Assembly: GCF_003112515.1 (NCBI RefSeq)
Contig: NZ_BEVZ01000002.1
Coordinates: forward strand, 868,001 to 932,000
From: Streptomyces fragilis
GTDB lineage: Bacteria; Actinomycetota; Actinomycetes; Streptomycetales; Streptomycetaceae
DNA: 64,000 bases
Direction of reading: 5' to 3'
The first letter of the stretch is position 1, and each line of letters opens with the position of its first letter. This document shows, piece by piece, positions 54,092-62,510 of this stretch. The translations under genes were made by a program, and so were the position numbers. Under the pieces are notes generated by a model. The model saw only the letters and a list, made by a program, of their open reading frames with translations, was not told the origin of the DNA and ran no database searches.

Positions 54092-54973
54092 TCAGCTACG
54101 CCCTGGCCTGACGTCGCTTCCGGAGCCCGGCGGCGGACAAGAGCGATCGTTGCTCAGGAACTCGCGTGCGCCGCGCAGGCCGGTGCGGAGTTTTCGCTGG
54201 GTGGCACGGCTGTCGAGGCGTACGTCCAGTGGGTCGGGATGCGGGCTCTCCGCGCGAAGGCCCGTGGGCAGCCGGGTGGTGTCGAGGCCGTCGCGCCTGG
54301 CGATCAGGAAGCCGAGTTCGTGGCGGCTGAGGGCGTCGGCTCCGCCGAGGTGATGGACGCCGTGCGCCTGCGAGGCCGCGAGCTCCAGCAGGGCTTCGGC
54401 GAGGTCGGTGACATGGACCGGGCATCGGACGTCGTCGGTGAACAAGGCGCCGGCGCGGGTGCCGGCGGCGAGTTGGCGCACCAGGCGTTCGTGTTCGGAC
54501 CGGCCGCCGCCGATGATCAGTGAGGTACGGGCGACGACACTGCCGGGATGCACCAGGCGGACTCCGGTCTCGGCCGCGGCCTTGGCCGCTCCGTAGGGGG
54601 TCACCGGGTCGGGCGGTTGTGCCTCGTTGTAGTGGACGAGGCGGCCGGAGAAGACCGCGTCGCTCGACACGTGGATCAGCCGGCTGCCCGACCTCGCGGC
54701 GGCGAGCGCGAGCCGGAGGGGAGCCTCGGCCGTGACCCCCCAGTCGGCAAGCCCGCTGGAAGCGTTGATGACGACCTGGGGACGTGCCTCGGCCATCACC
54801 CGCTGGACCTGGACAGGCTCCCGAAGATCGAGCCGATACCAGGCGACGGGCTGCCCTCTGTCCCGGGGCGGTCTGGAGGAGTAGGTCGCTGCTGTCGCGT
54901 GGTCTGCCGCGACCGCTCGCCGGACCAGTTCGGCGCCGAGGAAGCCTGAACCGCCGACGATCAGCATCTCCAT
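54092..54973 (-). CDS. RmlD-like NAD(P)-dependent reductase (SDR family)
   Basis: 293 aa from ATG 54973 behind GGAGGGG. Rossmann motif IVGGSGFLGAELVRRAV; VINASSGLADWGV; Ser in HVSSDAVFSG and the YxxxK pair in TPYGAAKAAAE. The C-terminal VHHLGGADALSRHELGF fits RmlD/dTDP-4-dehydrorhamnose reductase-like enzymes. No other deoxysugar genes are present, so the substrate is unknown. Confidence 0.85.
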   Translation of the reverse strand: MEMLIVGGSGFLGAELVRRAVAADHATAATYSSRPPRDRGQPVAWYRLDLREPVQVQRVMAEARPQVVINASSGLADWGVTAEAPLRLALAAARSGSRLIHVSSDAVFSGRLVHYNEAQPPDPVTPYGAAKAAAETGVRLVHPGSVVARTSLIIGGGRSEHERLVRQLAAGTRAGALFTDDVRCPVHVTDLAEALLELAASQAHGVHHLGGADALSRHELGFLIARRDGLDTTRLPTGLRAESPHPDPLDVRLDSRATQRKLRTGLRGAREFLSNDRSCPPPGSGSDVRPGRS

Positions 54974-55094
54974 GCCGTACCCCTCCTTCCAGGTACCCGC
55001 TCCGGCCCCGTCGAGTTCAGGGACGTGCGGGTTCGCGAGCACCCGTTCCCAGTGATTCCTCAGCTTCGCTGACAGGCTCTGCTTTGGGGACGGA

Positions 55095-55904
55095 TCAGGA
55101 TTGACCGGCACCGGTCTGATGGTCACGACGCAGCAGAACCACGGCGTATCCGGGCCCGTCCGGGCTGCGGTGCAGCTCCTCCAAGGCCCAGCAGGTCGAG
55201 TCCGTGATCACTTCCGTAATCTCCTCCGACGTGGGGAACCAGTAGTCGAACCACGGCGTCGCGATATCGGCGGAGCGGACGCGGATGCGTGCCTGTCCAG
55301 GGGAATGCCCTCGCCCCACGTTCCAGGCGCGGTAGGCGGCGTGGACACTGTCGTCTCCGCCCGGATCCGTCCCCGTCCCGATCAGCCGGCCGCCGGACCT
55401 GGTCACCGTCGCGAGAGCCTCCAGGACTCGCGGTGCCGTCCGGAGGCTGCCCAGCAGGCCGACGTTGTTCCCGAAGAGGGTCACGGTGTCGAACTCCCCG
55501 AGTCCTGGCGGCATATCCGGAACGGAACCGACCACGTTCTCCACGCCGCGGTCCCGCATCACCTTCACCGTGCCCGCAGACGCGTCCAGCCCCATCACGT
55601 CCAGCCCTCTAGCGGCCCATGGGACCGCGTGGCGACCACCACCGCAGCCCACGTCCAGGATCCGCCCTGCCGCCGCTCGCTCCCACGCCCACTGCTCCAG
55701 GGCTGCCCAGCGCTCGGGCTCTGCGAAGTACGTGGAGGCGTCGTGGGCGTCGATTCGGCCGTCATCCCGCTCGATGATCTCGACGGCCGACCATGATGCG
55801 GCTCCGGCAGCCCAACACTGAGTCAGAATCTGCCCGAAGGCATCGCCGATTTTCGGTTCCTTCGTAGGAAGTTCCATGGCCCGATGCTGTCCGTCCGCTT
55901 CCAT
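55095..55904 (-). CDS. Class I SAM-dependent methyltransferase
   Basis: 269 aa from ATG 55904 (ATG 55877 gives 260 aa; neither has a strong ribosome site). The SAM-binding motif is RILDVGCGGGRHAVPWAARG, followed by VMGLDASAGTVKVM and FDTVTLFGNNVGLLG. The C-terminal TPWFDYWFPTSEEITEVI is typical of small-molecule methyltransferases. It ends 122 bases before the RmlD-like gene on the same strand. Confidence 0.83.
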   Translation of the reverse strand: MEADGQHRAMELPTKEPKIGDAFGQILTQCWAAGAASWSAVEIIERDDGRIDAHDASTYFAEPERWAALEQWAWERAAAGRILDVGCGGGRHAVPWAARGLDVMGLDASAGTVKVMRDRGVENVVGSVPDMPPGLGEFDTVTLFGNNVGLLGSLRTAPRVLEALATVTRSGGRLIGTGTDPGGDDSVHAAYRAWNVGRGHSPGQARIRVRSADIATPWFDYWFPTSEEITEVITDSTCWALEELHRSPDGPGYAVVLLRRDHQTGAGQS

Positions 55905-56083
55905 CCGCTGCAGCCGAATTGTCTCCGACGGCCGGCGTCTTGGCCGGATCGCTGCGACGGGTTCCGGCCATCCACCTGTCCACGGTAAGGCTGGCAGGCA
56001 CGGACCAAGGCGAGGCGTACGGCTGAAAGCTGCGGTGCCATCCCCACATCGCGCTGGAGGCCAGAGAAACGGGCACCGGGCGT

Positions 56084-56638
56084 TCAGGAAGCTGGCACGC
56101 TGTACTTTTCGTGGGGGATGCCACGCTCCCACACCGTTTCGAACGCCGCGGCGCACAGCGCGACGGCGGCCGGGTCCGCCGTACGTTCCCTGCAGTCCGG
56201 TGCCCAGTCGCCGGTCCCGGTGAAGTGGTGGAACTGCACGACGCGGTCGTCGAGAAGCCAAAAGTCATTGCCGGGCAGCGCGATGTCCGAGGCACGGCGG
56301 CGTGGCAGCCACCGCACGTCCTCGCCGGCCTGCAGATTGAGAGGCGTGATGGCGTGCTCGTAGCGGATGTAATCGGTGACCGGCTCGGAGACGATCCGCG
56401 CGCGCCGCATCATCACTCTGCGGGTGACCGCGTCCTGCACGAGCGGCGTCCGCTGCGGCCAGAACGAGCGGGCCGGGTCGAGATTCGGTACGCCGGTGCG
56501 CAGAAACGACTCGAAGTCCTTCCGTTCGTCGCCCACCGCGTAGACATCGCGCATCTCCAGGTGAACCGCCGTGCGGTGGGTATCAGCGAGCAGCTCAGCG
56601 AACGTCGCGGTGTGCAGTGTCTGTGCGTTCAGCGGCAT
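56084..56638 (-). CDS. DUF6879-like protein
   Basis: 184 aa from ATG 56638 (GGGAGG six bases upstream). TFAELLADTHRTAVHLEMRD, VYAVGDERKDFESFLRTG, RRARIVSEPVTDYIRYEHA, TPLNLQAGEDVRWLPRRRA and FWLLDDRVVQFHHF match the streptomycete DUF6879 family. These usually accompany DNA-binding regulators (XRE/DUF397 type) and are thought to be signalling partners. Its 5' end overlaps the 3' end of the upstream repeat/GIY-YIG gene by 44 bases, so the two are co-transcribed and probably coupled. No typical HTH partner is present here. Confidence 0.8.
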   Translation of the reverse strand: MPLNAQTLHTATFAELLADTHRTAVHLEMRDVYAVGDERKDFESFLRTGVPNLDPARSFWPQRTPLVQDAVTRRVMMRRARIVSEPVTDYIRYEHAITPLNLQAGEDVRWLPRRRASDIALPGNDFWLLDDRVVQFHHFTGTGDWAPDCRERTADPAAVALCAAAFETVWERGIPHEKYSVPAS

Positions 56639-59027
56639 CACACGCCTCCCTCAAAGTGCCTGCAGCAGCAGTGACAGTTACCGTAATCGACGGTGAATGG
56701 GTCGCGCTTCGGGAGCACGTTCCGCACCCGCTGCGGCCACTTCTGATGCTGGTCAAGGTGAGAGTGACGTCCAAGCTGCACCTGCAGCGGCAGCGCCATC
56801 TGTCGGTGGTCTTCCCCGGGTAGGGCTCCAGCGGTTCGAACCCGGCTGCACGTGCCTCGGCCGCGGCCGAGGCAAGGTCGGTGCGGCCACTGGCTCGGGG
56901 ACACTTCTTGCAGCCGGTCGTTCCCGACCGGACTGAGGAAAGGCGCGTCGCGACCTCGTTACCGCAGGAACAGAGGCAGCGCCAACGGTCGGCGGTGCGG
57001 CCAGGGTAGGGCTCCAACGGTTCGAATCCGGCCGCTCGTGCTTCGGCGGACGCCTCCTCGTCGGTTGCCGAGTTGCGGCCACAGAACCGGCAGCCCTTCG
57101 AACCGCTGTTGACGTTGGAGTAGGTGGGGCTGGTTTCACGGCTGCACTTCGTGCAGCGGCACCGCCACGGTGTTGCGTTGCCTGGGTACGGCTCCAGCGG
57201 TTCCAGGCCGGCGGCACGCATGGTCTGGGCCGCCTTCGGCGCGTTCTTGGCAGAGCGCTTTGCCTGCGTCTCTCTTGCTCGGCAGACGCGGCAGCGCTGC
57301 CCCGCGTTGCGGACGGCGTTGAACGTCGGACGCCCCTGGTGTCCGCAGATCATGCAGCGCGACGGCCAGGTCGCGTTGGTGCGACCTGGATACGGCACGA
57401 GTGGCTCGTATCCACAGGCCCGCATCTCGGTGGCTGCGGCTTCCGCGTCAATGAGGACCGAGGTACTGGGCCGGCCGCCCGCTCGAGGTACATAAGGTTT
57501 CTCAATGGCTCGGGTCTCTTCCTCGACCATGGCCCAGACATCGGCCGCCGTAATGAGGGAGGCGGAGCATGTCTCGGTCCACCCGTTCGGCATGACATCG
57601 CTTCTGACGAAGGGAACGAGCCCAGCTTCACGGAGGCGACCCAGCACTGCCTGCTCAACGTCGTAGGCGGCCGCTCCAGTCGCGTACTCACGGGCTTGGT
57701 GCAGCCGCCAACCCTGGCGCTCGTGTTGGATGAGACGCGAGGTGTACCCGGTACACGCTCCGATCCCGATCTTGACGGCGTTCCACTCGCGGTGGGTGAT
57801 CACGTAGACCTTCGACGGCCCTGCAAGGTCGATGCCGTGAGTGGCGCAGAACCTGCATCCTCCACCCAAGCGGACCTTCATGAGCGTCGGCGAAACCTCG
57901 TTGCCGCAGGTCGTGCAACGGCACCACCACGCAGTTGTCGAGGTGGCATACGGCTCCAGCGGCTCCAGCCCAGCACTACGCATGACAGCGATGGCCACGT
58001 CCGGGGCAGTCTTTCTGCGCGCTGTCGCTCTGGCGTCGGCACAGCGCCGACAACCTCCTTGACCCGCCAGAATGCCGCCCAGCCTCGGTGACGTCTCATG
58101 ACCGCAGCCGTTGCAGCGACACCGCCACGCCTTGTCGCGACCCCCGGGATACGGTTCCAGCGGTTCCAGGTCTGCGGCGCGCATGAGAGCCTCGGCCTCG
58201 TCGGCCGGCCACCGACGCCGACCGCCGGGGGAGGGAGCGCAGTACGGACAGGCCCGCAGACCGCGCTTGAGATTGCTCAACTTGATCTGGACGTCCCGAC
58301 CGCACCCGAGGTGGCGACAGCGCCACGGCTCGCTGGGACCTGGGTAAGGTTCCAGCGGGTCCAGACCGAAGCCCTTCGCCACCTCCATGGCCTGGACGCC
58401 GTCAGCGCGCGGCAGTTCACGGCGCCGCGCCCATGCCTGACTGATGCCCTGCCCAGCTTTCTTGCGTCCGCAGGGGCGGCAGCCACCTTGTCCCCGCTTG
58501 ACCGACCCATGAGTGGGGGTCCCGATCGTGCCGCAGGTCGTGCAGCGGCACCGCCAGGGGATATCCGTGCCGGGGTAGGGCTCCAGTGGTTCCAGACCCG
58601 CCGAGGTCATGAGCGCGGCAGCTTGACGGGGGTCGACCGGCGCGTTGGGGACGCACCAGCGGCACGGTCCGCCGCCGCGCTTGATGTGGGAGTAGCGCGG
58701 CTTGACCTCCCGGCCGCACGCCACATGACGGCAGCGCCACGGGGGCGTCGCCCCGGGATACGGCTCCAGCGGTTCCAGACCGGCCGCGCGCATCAACGCC
58801 ACCGCCTCCTCCGGAGGAATCGGCGCCGTTCCCGAGCAGAACCGGCAGCCACTCTGGCGGCCTCTGGCAACGTTAGTCAGCCGCGGCGTCACTTCTCTTC
58901 CGCACGCTTCATGACGGCAGCGCCACGGGCTGCCGCTGCCCGGATACGGCTCCAAGGGGACAAGCCCGGCCTCGCGCATGATCATCACAGGATCGCGCGG
59001 ATCCTTCCGAGGACGTCCCGTCGCCAC
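56595..59027 (-). CDS. Ten zinc-ribbon-like repeats flanking a GIY-YIG-like nuclease domain
   Basis: 810 aa from GTG 59027, set by GGAGGAGG four bases upstream; GTG 59072 lies at or before the likely transcription start, ATG 59045 is possible. Ten repeats of about 60 aa share (L/F)xPLEPYPG, then PWRC and a C-x4-C-x18-C-x2-C pattern (first copy: Cys37, 42, 61, 64), as in treble-clef/zinc-ribbon DNA-binding modules. Six precede and four follow residues about 397-490. This insert reads SKVYVITHREWNAVKIGIG, then GYTSRLIQHERQGWRL and AAYDVEQAVLGRL, i.e. a GIY-YIG (T5orf172/MUG113-like) core with the expected Arg and Glu. A DNA-targeting nuclease is the natural reading; the target is unknown. DUF6879 follows, overlapping. 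Confidence 0.75.
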   Translation of the reverse strand: MATGRPRKDPRDPVMIMREAGLVPLEPYPGSGSPWRCRHEACGREVTPRLTNVARGRQSGCRFCSGTAPIPPEEAVALMRAAGLEPLEPYPGATPPWRCRHVACGREVKPRYSHIKRGGGPCRWCVPNAPVDPRQAAALMTSAGLEPLEPYPGTDIPWRCRCTTCGTIGTPTHGSVKRGQGGCRPCGRKKAGQGISQAWARRRELPRADGVQAMEVAKGFGLDPLEPYPGPSEPWRCRHLGCGRDVQIKLSNLKRGLRACPYCAPSPGGRRRWPADEAEALMRAADLEPLEPYPGGRDKAWRCRCNGCGHETSPRLGGILAGQGGCRRCADARATARRKTAPDVAIAVMRSAGLEPLEPYATSTTAWWCRCTTCGNEVSPTLMKVRLGGGCRFCATHGIDLAGPSKVYVITHREWNAVKIGIGACTGYTSRLIQHERQGWRLHQAREYATGAAAYDVEQAVLGRLREAGLVPFVRSDVMPNGWTETCSASLITAADVWAMVEEETRAIEKPYVPRAGGRPSTSVLIDAEAAATEMRACGYEPLVPYPGRTNATWPSRCMICGHQGRPTFNAVRNAGQRCRVCRARETQAKRSAKNAPKAAQTMRAAGLEPLEPYPGNATPWRCRCTKCSRETSPTYSNVNSGSKGCRFCGRNSATDEEASAEARAAGFEPLEPYPGRTADRWRCLCSCGNEVATRLSSVRSGTTGCKKCPRASGRTDLASAAAEARAAGFEPLEPYPGKTTDRWRCRCRCSLDVTLTLTSIRSGRSGCGTCSRSATHSPSITVTVTAAAGTLREACDAAERTDTAHRDVR

Positions 59028-59075
59028 CCAGCCTCCTCCCGACATGTCTGAAGCCCGAGGAGAGGATGGCACGCG

Positions 59076-59104
59076 ACACTGACAATGAGTGCCGAGTCGG
59101 TCAA
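59076..59104 (-). promoter_or_regulatory. Promoter of the repeat/GIY-YIG gene
   Basis: On the minus strand TTGACC (59104-59099), a 17-base spacer and CAGTGT (59081-59076). The predicted transcription start near 59069 leaves about 40 bases of leader before GTG 59027. Confidence 0.5.
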
Positions 59105-59161
59105 TCAGCCGAACTCGGTCCTTGGCGTGTGCCCGAGGCGCATCCGTCGTAGAGCTGTGAT

Positions 59162-59566
59162 GTGCCTCTCGATCCTCCGATCCAGCCGATGCTCGCCGCA
59201 GCGGGTGACGGGCTGCCCCGGGACGCAGCTTTAGGCGGTCTGGCGTACGAACAGAAGGCCGACGGCTACCGAGCCCTCGTCTTCGCCGGGCCCGGTCGTG
59301 CCCACCTGCAGTCGCGGAACGGCAGCGACCTCACGCCAGCCTTCCCTGATCTAGCCGCAGCCACTCGTGCCCTTCCGGAAACGATGGTTCTCGACGGAGA
59401 GTGCGTCGTTGCCTCCGGGGCCGCCTGGACTTCAGTGCCCTCCAGGCCCGGGGTCGCCGTCGTGGTGCCGCCCGGGCGGCAGCGGTCGAACATCCGGCGC
59501 ATCTCGTTGTTCGACGTCCTGGAGCTCGCGGGCTGCCCGCCCCACGGCCCGTCACCCTCGCTCTGA
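59162..59566 (+). pseudogene. Decayed ATP-dependent DNA ligase gene (5' part)
   Basis: The frame starts PLDPPIQPMLAAAGDGLP and has LAYEQKADGYRALVF with the lysine that would be adenylated, SRNGSDLTPAFPDL and MVLDGECVV. It then shifts: GRLDFSALQARGRRRGAA and VEHPAHLVV continue in another frame, and FDVLELAGCPPHG returns to the first. The gene then stops, without the rest of the adenylation and OB domains. At least two frameshifts and a truncation make it non-functional. Confidence 0.75.
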
Positions 59567-59639
59567 TCGTTGAAGGACCAGTGTGCTAGTTGATGTCGGC
59601 GGTGTGCGCGGTGGTGGCTAGGCGCGGTAGAAACTTTGC

Positions 59640-60470
59640 ATGTGGTGGAGAAAAGCATGGTGGACGGTTCTGGCATTGGGCGGCGCGGCATTGCTGGCCG
59701 GAGTGGTGGCTGTTGTCTTTACCCCGCTCACGCGGCATCTGACGTTCTGGGTGACAGGGAGCGAGTGGTCCCAGCTGGACGCCTCGGCTCGGGCTGCGGC
59801 CGTGGGTCAGTTCCGCCTCGCCGTCGTTCAGGTGGTGGCTGCCGTTGGGGCCGCCATCGCCTTGACCTATACAGTGCGTACCTTTCGGCTCAGTCGCCGA
59901 GGTCAGGTCACCGACCGCTTCACCAAGGCGCTGGAGCGGTTGACCTCGGAGGAGGCGTACGTACGCATCGGGGGTGTTTTGGCGATGGAACAGATTGTGC
60001 AGGATGCACCGGATCAGGGCGATCACGCGGCGCGGGTGCTCAATGCGTTCGTGCGGCGCCATGCACCGGATGCCGCGAGGACAACCCTGGCGGCAGCGCA
60101 GTTGCCGAAGAGGCCGGAGGAGCATGTCCAGGAGGCGCTGCGCGCGCTGACGGCAAAGCAGCCCTGGCGTATTGGCCGTCGCATGCCGGTGGACCTGGCT
60201 GGCCTGCATCTGAAGGGGGCTGGGCTTGAGGACGCGCAGCTGCGGGGGGCGTCGCTCAAGGACGCCTTTCTCGTTGGTGCCAACCTGCGGGGTGCGATGC
60301 TCAAGGGTGCCGATTTTTCGGGTGCGGACCTCACCGGGGCTGATCTGTCCACTGCCCGGGGGCTGAGTGAAGCGCAGATCCTGCAGGCGGGCTGTTTGCG
60401 CCTATGCCGTCTGCCTGAGGCGCTTGCCGCTTGTAGTGAGGTCACCAGCCGTGTCGACGCGAGTGGGTGA
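59640..60470 (+). CDS. Membrane protein with C-terminal pentapeptide repeats
   Basis: 276 aa from ATG 59640; no ribosome site, with TAGAAA six bases upstream (leaderless?). Two membrane helices ([20 protein letters not shown] and [20 protein letters not shown]) are followed by a cytoplasmic helical part ([38 protein letters not shown]). Pentapeptide repeats come next ([38 protein letters not shown]). Many phage-defence loci carry such proteins, but function is unknown. It is convergent with the Qat operon, with only 20 bases between stops. Confidence 0.82.
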   Translation: MWWRKAWWTVLALGGAALLAGVVAVVFTPLTRHLTFWVTGSEWSQLDASARAAAVGQFRLAVVQVVAAVGAAIALTYTVRTFRLSRRGQVTDRFTKALERLTSEEAYVRIGGVLAMEQIVQDAPDQGDHAARVLNAFVRRHAPDAARTTLAAAQLPKRPEEHVQEALRALTAKQPWRIGRRMPVDLAGLHLKGAGLEDAQLRGASLKDAFLVGANLRGAMLKGADFSGADLTGADLSTARGLSEAQILQAGCLRLCRLPEALAACSEVTSRVDASG

Positions 60471-60490
60471 GGTCCGCAGAGCTCACGAAG

Positions 60491-61255
60491 TCAGGCTTCC
60501 AGCGCACAGTCCGCAATGGCTTCCGGCAGGCGGTCCAGCACCTGTGTCCGGGTGGTCAGCTCACGCAGGTTCTGCCAGAAGCGGCGTCTGATCAGTTGGG
60601 GTGTCGAATCGTGGAGCTGGGCCAGCCGCTGTTCCAGCAGGTCGACGACTCCGGGGCGGATCGCGCCGGTGGCTCGTCTGCTTGCGGGGAAGTCGGTCTC
60701 GGGGAGCAGGCGATGCAGAGGGAGCGCAGCAAGTGCGTAGTCTGGCATGGCTGCGTTGACCGAGAAGTAGGCGCCAAGGTCGATGGCCTGCTTCAGCTCA
60801 TCGGGACTTCCCAGGAACCAGTGCAGAATGATGCCCGGATGCGGATGGCTGGTGAGCAGGTCCATCAGAGGACCGGTACGACCGCTGCTGTGTAGGGAGA
60901 GGATGACCGGCTCGTTGCGAGCGGCGTCGAGGATCTGGGCGAGCACGGACCGCTGCCTGTCGAGGCTGCCGCGACGGTCGAGCCCGATCTCCCCGATGAG
61001 GCATGTCTTTTTCAGGGTCGCGGCGAATTGCCGCAGGTCGAAAGCCTTGAGTGCAGCGGGAACCGCAGGGTGCACGCCAGTGCCCCAGACGAGAGTCGTG
61101 TCTCGGCGTCGCAGCGCGTGGGCGGTCTCCGCTGGCGTGCGGGTCACAGCAAGTACGACGGCGCCCTTGAGCGCGCCGATCTGGGCGTCGGTCACGTCGG
61201 GGGCGATATGAGCATGGCAATCGAGTGCGGGCAGTTCGTCAGGGAAGAGGGACAC
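60491..61255 (-). CDS. qatD: QatD: TatD-like metal-dependent nuclease
   Basis: 254 aa from GTG 61255, overlapping the qatC end by 17 bases. TatD metal ligands are all present: DCHAHI (HxH), IGEIGLD (Glu), LSLHSSGR (His), ILHWFLGS (His) and ETDFP (Asp). TatD proteins are DNA exonucleases. As the last gene of an ATPase-QatB-QueC-TatD operon it fits QatD of the QatABCD anti-phage system. The C-terminal tail differs from housekeeping TatD. Confidence 0.88.
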   Translation of the reverse strand: MSLFPDELPALDCHAHIAPDVTDAQIGALKGAVVLAVTRTPAETAHALRRRDTTLVWGTGVHPAVPAALKAFDLRQFAATLKKTCLIGEIGLDRRGSLDRQRSVLAQILDAARNEPVILSLHSSGRTGPLMDLLTSHPHPGIILHWFLGSPDELKQAIDLGAYFSVNAAMPDYALAALPLHRLLPETDFPASRRATGAIRPGVVDLLEQRLAQLHDSTPQLIRRRFWQNLRELTTRTQVLDRLPEAIADCALEA

Positions 61256-62510
61256 GGCTCAGTTCCTGGAGGCCGCGCTGGCACAGGTCCACGACGGCGT
61301 CGAAATCGGTGTCGGGTGGCAGATCGCCGACAGCGAGGATATCGGTGTCGGCGATGCCGTTGAGGATGGCCTGCTGGACATCGCGGACGTCTCTGCGGCG
61401 GTTGATGAGTAGTCTCTGGTGCGCGGCGCCCTGCAAGTGGTCAACGAGGTACACGGTGGGGTCGTGGTGAGGGCCGGTGGTGAAGGAGCCGCGGCGTACC
61501 AGGCAGGCGACGCAGAGGCCGCAGTTGAGGTTGGCGTCGCCGCCGAGGTAGCGCGCTCCGTCGAGCTTGCCGCAGGACAGCGTGCCGGCGGCCGCGACGA
61601 GCAGCGCGTCTCCCGTCCGTTCGTGGGCGCGCGCGAGCAACTCACCCTTGGTGCAGTGAAGGTAGGGGTTGCCGATCCGTACGGAGATGTCTGCGGCGGC
61701 CAGGAGGGCATTGAAGCGTCCGAAGGTCCCGGGATGTGTGGACCGGGTGGACAGGGCACCACCGCGTGCGGCGGTGAGCGGGGGGTTGACGCTGGTGAAC
61801 CCGTTCTCGGGGACCGTGACCTGCGAGCTTGAGGCGCTGGCTGCGATCGCGGCAGCCAGCATTGCGAACAGCATGCTGCGGCTGCGTGAGGTGGACTCCG
61901 GGGACGGGCCGGTCTGGCAAATCTTGATGCCGAGGTGTCGCAAGGGGTGCGCGGCCTGGTTCTGCAGCCACGCGGTGGCCTTGATCTGCGCACCGCGCAC
62001 CGCAGTGCTGCCGTCGTAGTGACTCAGGTGGATCCGCTCGGTCCCGTCCGTCAGGTGGTCGACGGCGCCGCACAGGGAGTCGAGGCCGCCGCTCAGGAGC
62101 ATGACGTCGTCGGCCGGTGCCAAGGGGGCCAGCGTGCGATTGACGGGTGCGGCAGGCACGGCGCGCAGCAGCCATACGTCACCGGTGAGCCAGTGCAACA
62201 GTTCTTCGACGAGTTGTCCGCATTCGCTGTTCCAGGGGTCGGGATTCACCGTGTGGGCGGTGAGCTCGATCGTTCGTACGAACGTAAGGGGGCGGCGGGC
62301 GGTGCGGTCGGCGAGATAGGCCGAGGTGGCGATGCGAGCCAGGTCAGCGGCCGCGACGGGGGCTGGCCCGATCAGGTCCAGGTCCCACCCCAGGGTACCG
62401 GTGACGTCCGTGGTGGGTCCGTCGGCACGTGTGCGGGCCCAGCGCAGAGGTGTGGCGGCGGGGTTGTGCTGCTGGGCGTCGTGCGGCAGCACTTCGATGG
62501 CGGTGGTCAT
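61239..62510 (-). CDS. qatC: QatC: QueC-like PP-loop protein
   Basis: 423 aa; ATG overlaps the qatB stop (ATGA). The ATP-pyrophosphatase loop reads MLLSGGLDSLCGAVDH, and a zinc site like that of QueC is seen in SCGKLDG...NLNCGLCVACLV. QueC makes the preQ0 nitrile; in Qat defence the QueC-like protein is essential, possibly modifying a protein or nucleic acid. No other queuosine genes are here, supporting a defence rather than tRNA role. An N-terminal domain of about 140 residues precedes the PP-loop. Confidence 0.88.
   Translation of the reverse strand: MTTAIEVLPHDAQQHNPAATPLRWARTRADGPTTDVTGTLGWDLDLIGPAPVAAADLARIATSAYLADRTARRPLTFVRTIELTAHTVNPDPWNSECGQLVEELLHWLTGDVWLLRAVPAAPVNRTLAPLAPADDVMLLSGGLDSLCGAVDHLTDGTERIHLSHYDGSTAVRGAQIKATAWLQNQAAHPLRHLGIKICQTGPSPESTSRSRSMLFAMLAAAIAASASSSQVTVPENGFTSVNPPLTAARGGALSTRSTHPGTFGRFNALLAAADISVRIGNPYLHCTKGELLARAHERTGDALLVAAAGTLSCGKLDGARYLGGDANLNCGLCVACLVRRGSFTTGPHHDPTVYLVDHLQGAAHQRLLINRRRDVRDVQQAILNGIADTDILAVGDLPPDTDFDAVVDLCQRGLQELSRVPLP

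Noticed and set aside
57339..58091. Plus-strand frame of 250 codons opposite the repeat/nuclease gene
   Set aside because: Shadow frame; the minus strand shows ten consistent Cys-patterned repeats and a GIY-YIG-like core.
56595..59027. The repeat array as a CRISPR locus
   Set aside because: The repeats are coding, about 185 bases apart, and degenerate at DNA level; no CRISPR array is seen anywhere in the window.
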